Notes under the pieces: model-generated
Told to the model about the DNA's origin: nothing
The model's database searches: none
The model's input: only the letters and a program-made list of their open reading frames with translations
Shown: positions 20,228 to 31,617 of the stretch, piece by piece
Layout: every line of letters begins with the position of its first letter
Position numbering within the stretch: the stretch's first letter is position 1
Assembly (NCBI GenBank): GCA_002104905.1
Contig: MCFE01000639.1
Span: 1 to 50,724 of the forward strand
Length of the DNA stretch: 50,724 nucleotides
DNA from: Basidiobolus meristosporus CBS 931.73
Lineage: Eukaryota > Basidiobolomycota > Basidiobolomycetes > Basidiobolales > Basidiobolaceae
Reading direction: 5' to 3'
Translations under genes and position numbers: made by a program

Positions 20228-20400
20228 TGTGATGGGTCATCATTGAATCTGAAATTCATGTAGGTGCAATATCTCAAATACATGACTGTCTTAGGTTCAC
20301 AAGAGTATTGACATAAAAGTAACATAAAAGCATAATGTTGCTGAGTTCCAAACTTTTTGCCCCATGGACAAGTCTACTTTGATTCAACACCATAAAAGAA

Positions 20401-21186
20401 ATGAAAAGACCATGTGTCTATTGTAGTAAGCCTCTCTGCCATAAAGCACAAAGACAGCATTGGAAGTATTACAAGGCTTGTGGCCAGTGTTTTGCCACAC
20501 AAGTCATATTTGACCATTCACCAGTCACTATTGTATCAGCAATATCATGCCAGCCACTTGATACTTCCATAATGGCATCTGGCTGTACTTGTCACATTGC
20601 ACAAACTGAGTCAGGAGAGTTTTTGATGCCTTTAGGCTGACCAAAGCCTTCTGAATATGGCACACAGAGTTATAGCTCTGAAGAAGCAGGCTCAAGGATT
20701 AATTATGAGCCTATTGTCCCTAACAACAGTACTCATCATGAGCCTAGCAAAATCCCATTATATAATAAGACAACTACCGTGGAAAAATACACCAAGGATA
20801 CTTTATGGAGTCAAGTAAGCGCAGAAATCCATCTACTGGTGGATGATACGATTTTGTGGCCAGAGAAGTGGCACATTTCCCCTAATATCAGTAATGGGGG
20901 CATTGAGGATCTACTACTACTTCTTGCCAAAATTATCCCATGATGCAACCTATAATGACATGGCATAAATGGAAAACTGTCAAATGGCTGGCAACAAATG
21001 ACCCAGAGACCATCATGATATCAGCATGTGTTAACAGTTGCATGGCATTCACATCAGAAAATGCCACCATTGCAGGTGTCCAGCCTGTCAGGAATCCACC
21101 AATATTGGGGGAAAATATTGTTCACACTCAGGATATAATTCAGTAGTACTCCATACAAAGAAGCTTATGCAGTCCAAAAAATATTG
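20401..21186 (+). pseudogene. Tnp2/Plavaka-type (CACTA-like) transposase, N-terminal part
   Basis: It opens with a Cys/His cluster, RPCVYCSKPLCHKAQRQH, like the N-terminal zinc finger of fungal Tnp2-type transposases. The frame stops at 20638-20640. After several stops the block ACVNSCMAFTSENATIAG followed by a CPACQES-type motif (about 21025-21085, spread over two frames) matches the CxxSCMAYTG...CxxCG block of Tnp2 transposases. A 1.2-kb repeat then interrupts it at 21187, and the C-terminal part resumes near 22540. Family assignment rests on these motifs. Confidence 0.6.
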
Positions 21187-22388
21187 TCAAGTATTGTGTT
21201 GTATTATGATTAGTTTCTGGCTTGTTCTACAATGTAGAGGCTAATCAACAATATACAACAACTTCCATTATACTAATACTGAAATAGTTTATTGGGAGCT
21301 TGACATACCAATAGAAGATATAACTTTCACTAATTTCCTCAGTCCTAGGCTCAAAATATACTACAGGCAGTATTTATCACTTCTACATCAGTGTTTTGAC
21401 CTTCTATTGACTAATGGGCTTATTTGCCTTTATAGTAACTTTTCCTTATTTGGAAGTCACTTTCCTTTGTGAGAAAACATATCCTAATATGGAAATTCTG
21501 AGCTCCCCTTTAACTTAAAGGGGTGTGTTGCAGAAGTCTCTAAAGGGGTCTTAAGACCTAAAGGGGTGTCTAAAAGGGTGTCTTTAGAGTAAAGGGGCTT
21601 CTTGTAGTGGTCTCTAAAGTGGACTTTACACTAAAGGGGTGCCTACAGGGGCTTCTTTAGAGTAAAGGGGTTTCTTAAAGGGGTCTCTAAAGGGGTGTCT
21701 AAAGGGGTATCTTTATAGTAAAGGGGTTTCTTAGAGGGGACTTTTCCAACAGAAAAGTGGTAGTTTCTTGTAGAACTTAGATTGGATTCTTGTGAGCTTT
21801 GCAATCTCTTTACTGATGTTGTACCAATCAAAGTCAGAATACTCAACAGTGCAAGTGATGCAGGAGAAGTCTTATAACCTTTCAACTTGTAATTGTAGTG
21901 TGGAAATTCTGGAAAGAGAGGCTCCTTCTTAATTTTTCAGCTGGGGAAGTCATATATATGAGAATTCTGAAGGATCAAAGTTTTTGAGCAATTGTGCAAG
22001 CAATACACATGATATAAAGCTAAAATCCTGCAGTGGTGCAGATCAGACATAGGCGCAGCACTGGTGAATAAATTGCATGATTTGATTGGCTGGTTCAAAA
22101 GGTACATGCAATCAAAGTCACCCGAGTAATCCTAGCAATAAGGCACAGTATATATTATAATTGGACTCTTTTGGTTATAACTCCTTAAGTGCGGCTTCAA
22201 ATGAGCTGTAATTTGAAACATGTGTTGGCTACTACGTGTTCTGTATGACATAATATCTTGGGTGGATTGCTTGACAGGGTCTGGAGCATTTGTTCTTCAA
22301 AGTTGGAAATTGTTGATCTTTCACTTGAGTTACAATAACAAAAAGCAAGATAAAGAAATGAGTGCAATATTGGTTTAGAGATATTGTA
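21187..22388 (+). repeat. Interspersed repeat C, copy 1, with AAAGGGG expansion
   Basis: About 1.2 kb, matching in reverse complement 27646-28042 plus 29090-29728. It begins near TTGTATTATGATTAG and ends near GGTTTAGAGATATTGTA. The first 65 bp form an imperfect stem (GTTGTATTATGATTAG with CTAATCAACAATATACAAC). No reading frame and no LTR or TIR signature, so the class is unknown. It interrupts the Tnp2-type transposase. Confidence 0.75.
21510..21740 (+). repeat. AAAGGGGT-type variable minisatellite in repeat C
   Basis: Ten exact AAAGGGG cores plus several variants lie within about 230 bp, in phrases such as CTAAAGGGGTGTCT and GAGTAAAGGGGTTTCTT. The other copy of repeat C has only about three or four such cores (29360-29425), so this tract has expanded here or contracted there. 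Confidence 0.8.
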
Positions 22389-23077
22389 GTAATGGAATAA
22401 TTTCCATTAGCACAGAATGCATAGAAATCCTCATGTAATTGCAGCAAAGTTGGCATGCTACAATCTATTGGCCAGCATATGGAATTAATTGGAGACCAGA
22501 GATACTTAAGACAGAGGGTATCTAATGGAGCAAAAGCTTTCCACTGGGAGCAATGCATTTGCTTTCAACAATATTCCTATACTGATGACCAAGTTGTACA
22601 TGGGGCACTTCAAGGTAAATGAGCCATTTGAGATACCAGAGATATTTGAGATAGTTGGCAAGATATTACAAAGTATCCACTACCTTAAGCACTTCTCATT
22701 GGCTCCAATCAACACTCATATGCATATGAAACAATACAAGTGCAAGGACTGGATGAATTGGATGTGTATTTATTCAAGTGGCCTTCTGAGACCATTTCTA
22801 CCAATAGTATATTAGAGGCATTGGGAGTCATATGTGGACATTGTAGGAATACTTATCCATAAGCATATCACCAATGCCTACTTGGTGCATCAACAGCTTT
22901 TGTGCAATGACTTTGTGACAGGATTTGAGTGGCTATACTACTAACATAAAGTCAAATGCATAGATCTCTGCCACTACTGTATCCATTTGCTACTCCATAT
23001 TGCTTGGTGTGTTGAAAATATTAGGCCTTGCTTCACCTTTTGAGAGTTTCCAATGAAGCAGATGTGTGGGGGAATAG
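22389..23077 (+). pseudogene. Tnp2/Plavaka-type transposase, central and C-terminal part
   Basis: The frame at 22525-22815 has LYMGHFKVNEPFEIPEIFEI, LKHFSLAPINTHMHMKQYKC and KDWMNWMCIYSSGLLRPFLP. It stops and continues in broken form with RHWESYVDIVGIL-, FVTGFEWLYY- and LLLHIAWCVEN-like blocks, the typical C-terminal order of fungal Tnp2-type transposases. A solo LTR cuts it at 23077. Confidence 0.6.
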
Positions 23078-23445
23078 TGCTACAAGTCTTGGTATAAGAG
23101 TTGTAGAGGAATAGGGAGTTTAGCTAGTATTGTATTGACTAAAACTTGAACTGATTTTTATTGAGGTTCCAGCAGCTCCTTATATACATTTTGCCAGATC
23201 AATTGCTGACTAATTGTATTTCCTAATGTAGGTTGTGGCTGATGACTCATTTGATTGCATCATCATCACCCAATAAGATCCTACTTAATATGTCTATTTC
23301 TGTCTGATAAGGGTCTGCTGATTCATTTGCTGATTAATGCCACTGATTTCATAGATAATACTGATATACTGATAACCTAAACATATACTAATTGATTTGA
23401 CTAAAAACTGATCTAACTTAAACATTCAAGCGGCAGATCATAACA
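23078..23445 (-). mobile_element. LTR family G, solo LTR with perfect 4-bp duplication
   Basis: Starts TGCTACAAGTCTTGG (one change from the family start) and ends GATCATAACA. It is flanked by atag on both sides (23074-23077 and 23446-23449). It splits the transposase C-terminal region. Confidence 0.88.
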
Positions 23446-24547
23446 ATAGGAAGACAAGTCAAGTTGCAGGTATTGCCATATAGCAATCTCATCACAAATA
23501 TTACTTTCAAGTCCATCATGGATGTAATGAGTTGGCACACAGAGGATATCCAGGAAGAGTTGGAAATACTGAGGACAGATGTGCACTTGGGGACACCTAT
23601 GCCTACGGCATTAAGAAGCTAAGCAGCCCCAATGTGTGGGTAATCAGTTGAGTAATGCAAAGTTGGGTTAGGTGCAACAAGCAACTTGCTTTTATTAGGA
23701 AAGCTCTACCAAGGTATGCCAGATTTCTCTTGCTCAAAAGCCAGCTTGTACACCACTCAGTACAGAATTCACACAAACAAGAGCCAGATTGCATCTATAA
23801 TGGGGACTAGAATTCAGCAGGGAGAAGGAATATATTGGCTAAATACCAGTGGTTCTTTGTGGATATTTGGGAGGTATTCATGGCAGAAGTGGCAGCAACC
23901 AAGCATATGTTTGCAAGATGTATATGATACCGGTAGTACAAGGTGTATGGCAACTATACAAGTATCACCCTAAAAAGCAGCAATGCTGAGGTAATAGAGG
24001 TATGTCAACTGTGGCAGGTGTGCGCATTTGTAGAGGTTAGTAAGCAGGAGGCCATTGTACATTTTGATTCAGACTATATGTGGAATACCCAGTGTAGCAG
24101 TGGGTAAGCAAATTATGAGGGGTGATTCTTCAATGGAATACATGAATTGCGCAAGGGGAGGTATAAAATGATATACCATTAGGTAAATTGGTATGGTAAC
24201 ATTATACAGCACTATCTATAGGCTGCCAAAACTGCTGTGATAATGCCATAAGAGGCACACAAAGAGGCTGTCATAACACCATCAAATATTTTGCTATATA
24301 AGGCAATTGGATGTACTGGCTAGTTAGATCCACTCAAATAGTTTTAAAGTGCATTTAGGCAGCAAAAATGCCATGGCACCCTTAGCAAAGTACCAAACAA
24401 ATACCTTTATACCTTATCAACTTTATTTGGCTGTAAAATTAGCAAAATGCTGTTGTGATCCTATCACAAGATTGTGTAGATGGTGATTATTTGCAAGCTG
24501 CTGGTATTGTAGCAGTCTCCTGACAGGATCTTGATGACTGATCCAGA
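23446..24547 (+). pseudogene. Tnp2-type transposase end and transposon 3' region, copy 1
   Basis: The start encodes QVKLQVLPYSNLITN and SIMDVMSWHTEDIQEELE. The remainder is decayed but collinear with 24787-25640 for about 850 bp, so this is one of two direct copies of the transposon's 3' part. The sequence from 24365 to 24547 resembles 9780-9960, which may mark the transposon end. Confidence 0.55.
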
Positions 24548-25640
24548 TTGGATCCACCTGCAAGACCAAATTATTTTTCACAGGGCAATGTCAATTTGGC
24601 AAGTCTACAGCATTTATGCAAGGAGCTTGTGACAAGGTTTGAGCAGCTATACTTCAAGCATAAAGTTGCACACATAGATCATTCCCTATCCCATCTTGCT
24701 TACTGTGTGGAGAATAAAGTACAATACTTCATCTTTTTGGATCTTCCTACAGAGCAGATTTCTGGGGAGATAATACAATGAGTCAACTTACAAGTATTAC
24801 CATATCTCAATCTCATCAAGAATAGACCCTTCAAGTCAATCATGGATGTGATGAGCTGGCACATGGAGGACATCCAGGAAGAGCTTGAAGATATTGAGGA
24901 CTGAAGCCCACAAGGATACACCTATGCCTTAGGCATTACAAAGCTAAGTAGTCCAAAAAGTGGGTAACTAATTAAGCAAGGCAAGGTTGAGTTGGGCATA
25001 ACAAGCATTAGGACAACTTTGCCAAAGTATGCTGGGTTTCTACTGGATACAAACCAGCTTCTACATTGCTCAATATGGAACTTACACAAATGAAAATCTT
25101 GGCACACCTATAAGAGGCTCTGGAATCCTGCCAGGGAGAAGGAATATATTTGGTAAGTACTTAAAGGTATCTTACAGATATTCCTGAGGTACAAATAGCA
25201 AAGGTGGTGGCAACTAAGCATATGCTTGCAAGATGTATATGTTACCAGCAATTCAAGGTATATTGCAGCTTTGTGAGTATCACACTGAAAAGCCATGAAG
25301 TTGAGGTGATAGAGGCATGTCAATTGCAGTTGTTGTGCTCATATGTAGAGATTAGTAGGCAAGAGGCCATATTTTATTTGATTCCAACTCCTTGTGGAAT
25401 ACCCAAGGTAGCAGTGGGTAAACAAATAAAGCAGGGTAGTTTTATGGTGGAGTTTACAAGTGGCCTAAGGGGAGGTGAGAAGCAAACTACAATTTGGCAA
25501 ACTGGTACCATAGCATTATGTAGGGTTAACAATAGGTCAATATACAGCTGCAATAATGCCAAAAGTGGTCCATATTGATACCATTGCAACACTATTAAGT
25601 TTATGTTTGTATAAGCCATTTGCTTGTTTTGGCTGGTCAG
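24548..25640 (+). pseudogene. Tnp2-type transposase 3' region, copy 2 (direct repeat)
   Basis: The frame at 24548-24781 carries LVTRFEQLYFKHKVAHID and LAYCVENKVQYFIF, equivalent to the broken block before the LTR in copy 1. It is followed by VLPYLNLIKN and SIMDVMSWHMEDIQEELED. A frame at 25204-25578 is probably untranslated. The offset to copy 1 is about 1340 bp. Confidence 0.55.
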
Positions 25641-26035
25641 GTCCACAAAAATAAATGCATTCCATACTAAGACCATAGAAATTCTTTGAAAGTCCCACCA
25701 GCTGTGGATCTTGGGAGCATTGATAGGTGCACTAGAAGATTGCAGCACTGCCTCAGGAGCAGTGCTCAGGAAAACTCACTTGATTATTAGAAGGGTTTAT
25801 TGCAAAGTCTAGCAGAAGAGATTCTGGATAATGCAGTGAAAGCTGAAGGCCAGGACATATAGAGGTTTGTGGATAAACAATAGTATAAAGTCATTGGGCT
25901 CCTTCTGAGGCTTTCACAGATAACTAGTCATCTGGGCTCTATCCAATCCCTTGGAAGTTTCCAAGAAATCAGCTGAATGATGATGCATTATTAATTTATC
26001 TTATGCACCCAACTACACCCAAACTGCTCTGACTT
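25641..26035. other. Gene-free spacer
   Basis: No supported reading frame and no repeat match seen. It forms the left flank of the solo LTR at 26041. Confidence 0.35.
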
Positions 26036-26040
26036 AATCC

Positions 26041-26385
26041 TGTTGTAAAAATGCGTATTTCCACCTAAATATTCACCTAAATTAGTCACCAAGATCATCA
26101 CCTTCAAATCCTAGAGAATACTGACCAAATTCCTTGTTGGGATTTACCAGAATATCTTCACCAAAATACCAGGTACCCAGAACTTGAAAATTTTTTAAGT
26201 TGTCCAAACAGCCCCAAACTTTGCACACATGTTCATGGGACCTTTCTTAACCTATTCTACATGTTTATAATGCCAAGACCATGTAAAAGTATAAATACTA
26301 CTTTTACATTCAATAAATCATTAAGTGAAAACCACATAATCTACTTCACCTCCGATCACTTCCAATATTCAAGACTCTTACAACA
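26041..26385 (+). mobile_element. LTR family D, solo LTR with perfect 5-bp duplication
   Basis: Starts TGTTGTAAAA and ends CTCTTACAACA, 345 bp. Flanked by aatcc on both sides (26036-26040 and 26386-26390). It has TATAAATA and, about 20 bp later, AATAAA. This fixes the D family's target-site duplication at 5 bp and marks a clean recombined insertion. Confidence 0.92.
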
Positions 26386-26813
26386 AATCCAGTTTCATGG
26401 CATTTACAAGTTTGTCTTGATTGTAACAGTATAAATAATGCTGACTGAACCTTTTGGTACAGTGTGTGTCTCAACAAGATTAAGATTTTGCCTTGACAAA
26501 GTCAAGAATGCAACATTTCTGCTCTAGTTTCTACCCAAGCTTAGAATACTTAACACTCCAAAGAACACCAAGCAAAGCATGCATAGCAAACCCAGCTATA
26601 TCCAAGACCAGTATTAGACTGAATTTTTTTGCTGATATCTCCACCACTTCTGACAACTCTAAGATTGTGCATTTGATTTTCCCTTTGGTTCAGTTAAGCC
26701 ATTGAAAAGCTTTATTGCACTTCTGGCATGGATAAAACACTCAAGTTATCCATTACTTTGCAAATGATTACAGAAACAAGATTGTCTATATTGGGCATGT
26801 ATGCAAAGCAGTA
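26386..26813. other. Gene-free spacer
   Basis: Only a 70-aa plus-strand frame (26493-26705) without recognisable features. Low complexity is absent; origin unknown. Confidence 0.35.
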
Positions 26814-27010
26814 CCTGTGACTCTTGACTTACATCATGCCACCATCCCCACCACTGGTACATCTTATATGGCTTCTCCATGTTACACAGATTTCATATTA
26901 CTGATCCCTAATTATATGGGTGTGCTGTGCCTATTAAAGCTTTCAGTTCCTTGTAAGAGTATTCTTAGCTGATTGTTATGCTATTGGGATTTCTACTTAT
27001 CTCCAGTGTG
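26814..27010 (+). mobile_element. Highly decayed LTR A-like fragment
   Basis: The order GTACCTGTGACTCTTGAC, ACCATCCCCACCA, CATGTTACACAGATTTCATATTACTGATCCC and GTGCTGTGCC parallels LTR A (640-800) with roughly one change in four. The CArG box is degraded here. It is the oldest-looking member of the A/B group. Confidence 0.55.
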
Positions 27011-27176
27011 TTTCTAGAGTGACATTGTTAGATATCAGTTTGCCAGTGAGAACTGTAGGCAAGGGAGACACTCCTACAACAAGAAATTTGCACCAAGAAA
27101 ACTGTACTAACAGCTATCTTACTTTGGTGGCAGTGTTTGTGCCGTATACTCAGAATAGGCATCTTTTGTTGTAAGA

Positions 27177-27514
27177 GTCTTGGAGATATTGGAAGTCATT
27201 GGGAGGACAATTAGACTCTGTGGTATTCACTTATTGATTTATTGAATGTAAGAGTAGCATTTATACTTTTGCATGATTTTGGCATACCAAGCACATAGAT
27301 AGGTTAAGGAAGGTCCCAAGAACATGTGTGCAAAGTTTGGGGCTGCTTGGACAACATCGAGAATTTTTATGTTCTTGGCACCTGGTATTTTGAGTAAAAT
27401 ATTCCAAGTAAATCCCAACAAGGAATTTGGTCAGTATTCTCTAAGATTTGAAGGTAATGATCTAAGTGACTAATTTAGGTGACTATTTAGGTGGAATTAC
27501 AAGCTCTTACTACA
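27177..27514 (-). mobile_element. LTR family D, 3' LTR of a truncated minus-strand copia
   Basis: Starts TGTTGTAAGAGTCTTGG and ends CTTACTACA, 338 bp. It is followed on the right by the polypurine tract in reverse complement (CTCCCACTCAGCTAAA) and a piece of pol, so it is the 3' LTR of a minus-strand copia. Confidence 0.82.
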
Positions 27515-27645
27515 CTCCCACTCAGCTAAATCTTCATACTGACTAGTCCTAATCTTGACCTAACATATTCAAGCTTGTCTCTAGCTAATGGCTTGGTAAA
27601 TATGTCTACAATCATTTCATCTTAAGGACAGTAAACTAAGCTAAC
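27515..27645 (-). pseudogene. Copia pol C-terminal tail
   Basis: Matches 31618-31740 (the end of pol, with the TKPLARDK-type block). It ends abruptly at 27645 where repeat C begins, so repeat C truncated or interrupted this copia copy. Confidence 0.7.
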
Positions 27646-28042
27646 TACAATATCTCTAAACCAATATTGCACTCATTTCTTTATTTTGCTTTTTGCTAAT
27701 GTAACACACAAGTGAAAGATCAAGAACTTCTAACTTTGAAGGACAAATGCTCCAGACCCTGGCAAGCAATCCACCCAAGAATATTATGGCATACAGAACA
27801 TGTAGTAGTCAACACATGCTTCAAGTTACAGCTCATTTGAAGCAGTACTTAAGGAGTTATGACCAAAAGAGTCCAATTATTATATATACTATGCCTTATT
27901 GCTAGGATTACTATGGTGACTTTGATCACATGTAACTTTTGAACCAGCCAATCAAATCACGTGATTTATTCACAGGTGCTGCGCCTATGTCCAATCTGCA
28001 CCACTGCAAATCTTAGCTTTGTATCACGTGTATTGCTTGCGT
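27646..28042 (-). repeat. Repeat C, copy 2, left half
   Basis: Reverse complement of about 21990-22388. It is split from its other half (29090-29728) by the LTR at 28043-29089. Confidence 0.78.
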
Positions 28043-29089
28043 TGTGGTGGTGTATAGGCCCAAGGGAGAGATATGTCCAACACTTCTCAAGTGTTTTTTG
28101 TGTGTGGGGTATTCACTGGGTGCAATAACCTCTGGCAAAAGCTTGCTAGCAATACTTGGGTTCTGTCTCTAATCTAATGTCAAGGGAAAACTATTGAGCT
28201 ACAATCCTCAACTTAGTTAGCATCTTAACAAAAGTATGTGCTGGGCTTAGCGTCCTTTCAGATGACAATGTACTAAAGCTTCCAAAGTCAAAACAACTGT
28301 AAACTCCACCAGCAGGGACTTGATAAGAATGCAGCTGTGGTCAATAGTTACAAAGACAGAAAAGTATCTTTGCCTGTACAAGAACAAGCTTGGGAAAGAA
28401 TCAAATATAATAAAAGATACCTACTCCAAGTATTCCTCACAAGTAGTGCCTCCAAGGTCAGTTGGCTGTTAGCATGGTTTCCTGGAAGTGTCCTGTGGTC
28501 TAGGGTTGGAAGTTCAGGTAGCAGCAGGTAGCAGTGATCACACTAATCAACAAGTTGGTATATTGATAAAAGGAATGATGATTTATTGTTGAGGGATAGC
28601 CTCCCTTATATACTTTTCTCACTGGCTAAGTGATTACCAATCATGGTGTTCCAGAAGGTTCCGGATATCAATAGAAATCTTAATGACATCAGAATGACCT
28701 AAGAATGTTCTAATTAGGTGCCAGAAGGTTCTAGGAGGCACAGCACATTCAACCAATCAGGAATCAGTATTCTGAGACCTGTGTAACATAGGGATACCAT
28801 ATATGGTATGGATATGGTAGGGATGGTGACACAGGTTGATCATGTGTTATGGGTATTAGTGCGGGTACTTGCCTAATATAGAAGCACTTATAGCTTGTAA
28901 TCTTATATAAAGTAAGGGGTAACTTATGCAATAAGGTAGGCAGGTGTGATAGTCAACTGGCTTATGGGATAGTACTGATTGGGTAAGATAAATGAGATAA
29001 AACTAAAATAAGTGTAGTAGAGATATAGGGAAGTAGAAAATAAGGGAATGAGCACATCTGTCAGTGGGTGCCACTGTTACCCCACTACA
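28043..29089 (-). mobile_element. LTR of the A/B group, solo, inserted in repeat C (1047 bp)
   Basis: The plus strand begins TGTGGTGGTG like LTR A and ends CCCCACTACA like LTR B. 28480-29089 matches LTR B closely; 28043-28135 matches the inner end of LTR A; the 345 bp between are specific to this copy. It holds a CArG box (28797-28806). Removing it rejoins repeat C. The flanks gcgt and gtgc are both one C-to-T step from gcgc, a likely original 4-bp duplication. Confidence 0.75.
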
Positions 29090-29728
29090 GTGCAATTGCC
29101 CAAAAACTTTGATCCTTCAGAATTTTCACATATATGACTTCCCCAGCTGAAAAATAAAGAGAGAGCCTCTCTTTCCAGAATCTCCACACTACAATTACAA
29201 GTTTAGAGGTTATAAGACCTCCCCTGCATCACTTGCACTGTTGAGTATTCTGACTCTAATTGGTACTACATCAGTAAAGAGACTGCAAAGCTTACAAGAA
29301 TCCAATCTAAGTTCTACAAGCAACTACCACTTTTCTGTTGGAAAAGTCCCCTCTAAGAAACCCCTTTAGTCTAAAGACCCCTTTAGAGACTTCTACAACA
29401 AACCCCTTTAGGTTAAAGGGGAGTTCAGAATTTCCATATTAGGAAATATTTTCTTGGAAAGGGAAGTGACTCCAAATAAGGAAAAGTTATTATAAAAGTA
29501 AATAAGCCCATTAGTTGACAGAAGGTCAGAACACTGCTGTAGAAGTGATAAACACTGCCTATAGTATATTTTGAGCCTATGATTGAGGAAATTAGTGAAA
29601 GTTATATCTTCTATAAATATATCAAACTCCCAATAAACTATTTCAGTATTAGTATACTGGAAGTTGTTGTATATTGTGGATTAGCCTCTACATTGCAGAA
29701 CAAGTTCCAAACTAATCCTGATACAAGA
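29090..29728 (-). repeat. Repeat C, copy 2, right half
   Basis: Reverse complement of 21190-21985 with a much shorter AAAGGGG tract. It ends near CTGATACAA and is followed by a fragment of LTR D. Confidence 0.78.
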
Positions 29729-29825
29729 TAACAGAACTTGGTCAGTATTCATTAGGGTTCAAATGCAATGATCTAATTGACCAAGCTAGGAGGATATTTA
29801 GGTGGAATCACAAATCTTTACTACA
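29729..29825 (-). mobile_element. LTR family D fragment
   Basis: GAACTTGGTCAGTATTCATT to TTTACTACA matches the last 95 bp (plus-strand right end) of LTR D. Only this piece remains, cut on the left by repeat C. Confidence 0.65.
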
Positions 29826-30024
29826 GATTTTGGTCCCAAATGATGCTGAATGCAGCATCTACTTTTGCTTAGACATCCAAGTTAGCAATTGTGACTTGAT
29901 AGGTTTTCTTAAAAAGCTTAAGTCTTTATTCTTTTTCACATTAGAGTGGTAGGAAAACCTAAAAGTATGTATCAAGCTTTTGTCCAGGGTTTTAGCACCA
30001 AGATAACATAGCATATGCATATAC
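29826..30024. other. Left flank of the large nested element
   Basis: About 200 bp with no supported gene. It may be copia-derived but I could not assign a domain. It ends with tatac, which pairs with tatcc right of 38010. Confidence 0.35.
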
Positions 30025-30372
30025 TGTTGCAATATTCTGAGGAGTATTAGACCCAATGCAGAGAGGTAGAGGACTTACGTGTTACTCACTTGTGGATTTA
30101 CTGATCAAAAGTATGGTATTTATACTTTTGACATGTTAGAGCACACATATATGTATAGGTTGTTAAGGAAGGTCCCAAGAATATGTGCACAGAGCTTGGG
30201 GGCTTTTGGACAACTCTGAGAAAGATCATAATCTGGATACCTGTTAATTTGGTGAAAATATTCCAAGGAAATCCCAACAAGAAATTTGGCCAGGACAGAA
30301 TGCTAGTCAAAGAGTAAGATATATATGACTTAGTTAGCATGAATATTTAGCTGACACTCAATAATTACAACA
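30025..30372 (-). mobile_element. LTR family E, 3' LTR (348 bp) of the non-autonomous copia-like element
   Basis: Starts TGTTGCAATATTCTGAGG and ends AATTACAACA. The partner is 37663-38010 (348 bp). A reverse-complemented polypurine tract (CTCCCACTCA) lies directly to its right, making it the 3' LTR of a minus-strand element. Its middle resembles LTR D (CCCAAGAATATGTGCACAGA, AAATCCCAACAAG), so E and D are related families. Confidence 0.82.
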
Positions 30373-31265
30373 CTCCCACTCAAAAAAATATTTGTAAGTA
30401 ATAAATACATATTGAAAGTGTGCAATCTGTAATAAGCATATAAGATTTAATTATGTTGCATACTGGACTAATAAAGTATCCAACAGTATATGAACTTGAG
30501 CTCAACTTAATTGAACAAGCTACTTGTAACCCAATGTGCATATCTACTCAATAGTATGCCTATAAATCTGATTGATATGATTGTAGTACTAATAAATAAC
30601 TTTGATCAGTAGTATGGGCTTGAATAATGAGGTGAGTCTAATTGTCAGAATGGAATAATGATATATAGTCTCTTAGCTGTCTAATGCTTTATATTTGAGC
30701 AAAATGGACCTACATTTGGTGAAGTTAAGGTTTTGTCATTATTGGTGGATCTGGAGTTTCCTTATTTTGGGGCAAAAGTATAGTATATTCAGACAAGATC
30801 ACTGCATGTCCATGTTAGGCTCAGGGACAGCTACTTCCATCATTTTGACATTATAAGAGGTAAAAGAAATGACCTATATTGGACCAAGTTAAGGTTTTGT
30901 CATTTACACCTGATCCCATTTATCCTCATTTCCTGACACTGCAGCATGTACAACATGGCTAAGAAAGTTTTTGCTCAACTCAGAGCTGAGATGGCCTGCC
31001 CACACTTGAACCACATCTTTTTGGTGATTCAGATTTACAAAATTGGTCTAGAGTGGTCATCTTTGTCTTCCTTAAATAGCTATAACTATCTTTGGATTGA
31101 TTAATTCATTTACAGTAGATTCAAAGTCTATTTGCCTCTTGATATACACTGCTGGGTTTCAGAAAGTGTCATTGGTTGTTTGGTAGCTATCTTCAGAGTG
31201 CTTCTACTGATTTGGATTAGCAAAGCTGCTTTTGTCTTATTGGAATAAGTCTGTAGAGTAGAGAT
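30373..31265 (-). mobile_element. Internal region of element E, 3' part
   Basis: About 890 bp between the 3' LTR and the nested copia. No reading frame of note. Two stretches share the phrase AAGTTAAGGTTTTGTCATT (30724 and 30885), a short imperfect direct repeat. It ends with gagat, the left copy of the nested element's target-site duplication. Confidence 0.6.
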
Positions 31266-31615
31266 TGTTATAAGAGTGTCGGAGATATTGGAAGTGATTG
31301 GAAGAACAAGTAGATTATGTTGTTTTCACTTAATGTTTTATTGAATGTACAAGTAGTATTTATACTTTTACATGGTCTTGACATAACAAACATGTAGACT
31401 AGGTCAAGGAAGGTCCCAAGAACATGTGTGCAAAGTTTGGGGCTGTATGGACAAGTTTGAGAATTTTCAAGTTATGGGTACCTGGTATTTTTAGTAAAAA
31501 TATTCAAAGTAAGTCCCAACAAGGAATTTGGTCAGTGTTCTCTAGGTTTTGAAGGTAATGGTCTAAGTGATCAAGTTAGGTGAATATTTGGGTGGAATTA
31601 CAAATTTTTGCAACA
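31266..31615 (-). mobile_element. Copia element D, 3' LTR (350 bp)
   Basis: Starts TGTTATAAGAGTGTCGG and ends TTTTTGCAACA. Paired with 35598-35946 with moderate divergence. Right neighbour CACCCACTCAGC is the polypurine tract in reverse complement. Target-site duplication gagat (31261-31265) and gagac (35947-35951). The minus strand shows TATAAATA then AATAAA. Confidence 0.9.
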
Positions 31616-31617
31616 CA

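Noticed and set aside
21510-21740. CRISPR-like array
   Set aside because: Spacing and unit are irregular, units are under 12 bp, and the host is eukaryotic; it is a minisatellite.
25204-25748. Overlapping 124-aa frames on both strands as a gene
   Set aside because: The region is collinear with the decayed transposon 3' end at 23.9-24.3 kb and shows no protein similarity.
28337-28531. Small plus-strand 64-aa frame
   Set aside because: It lies inside a minus-strand LTR and has no features.
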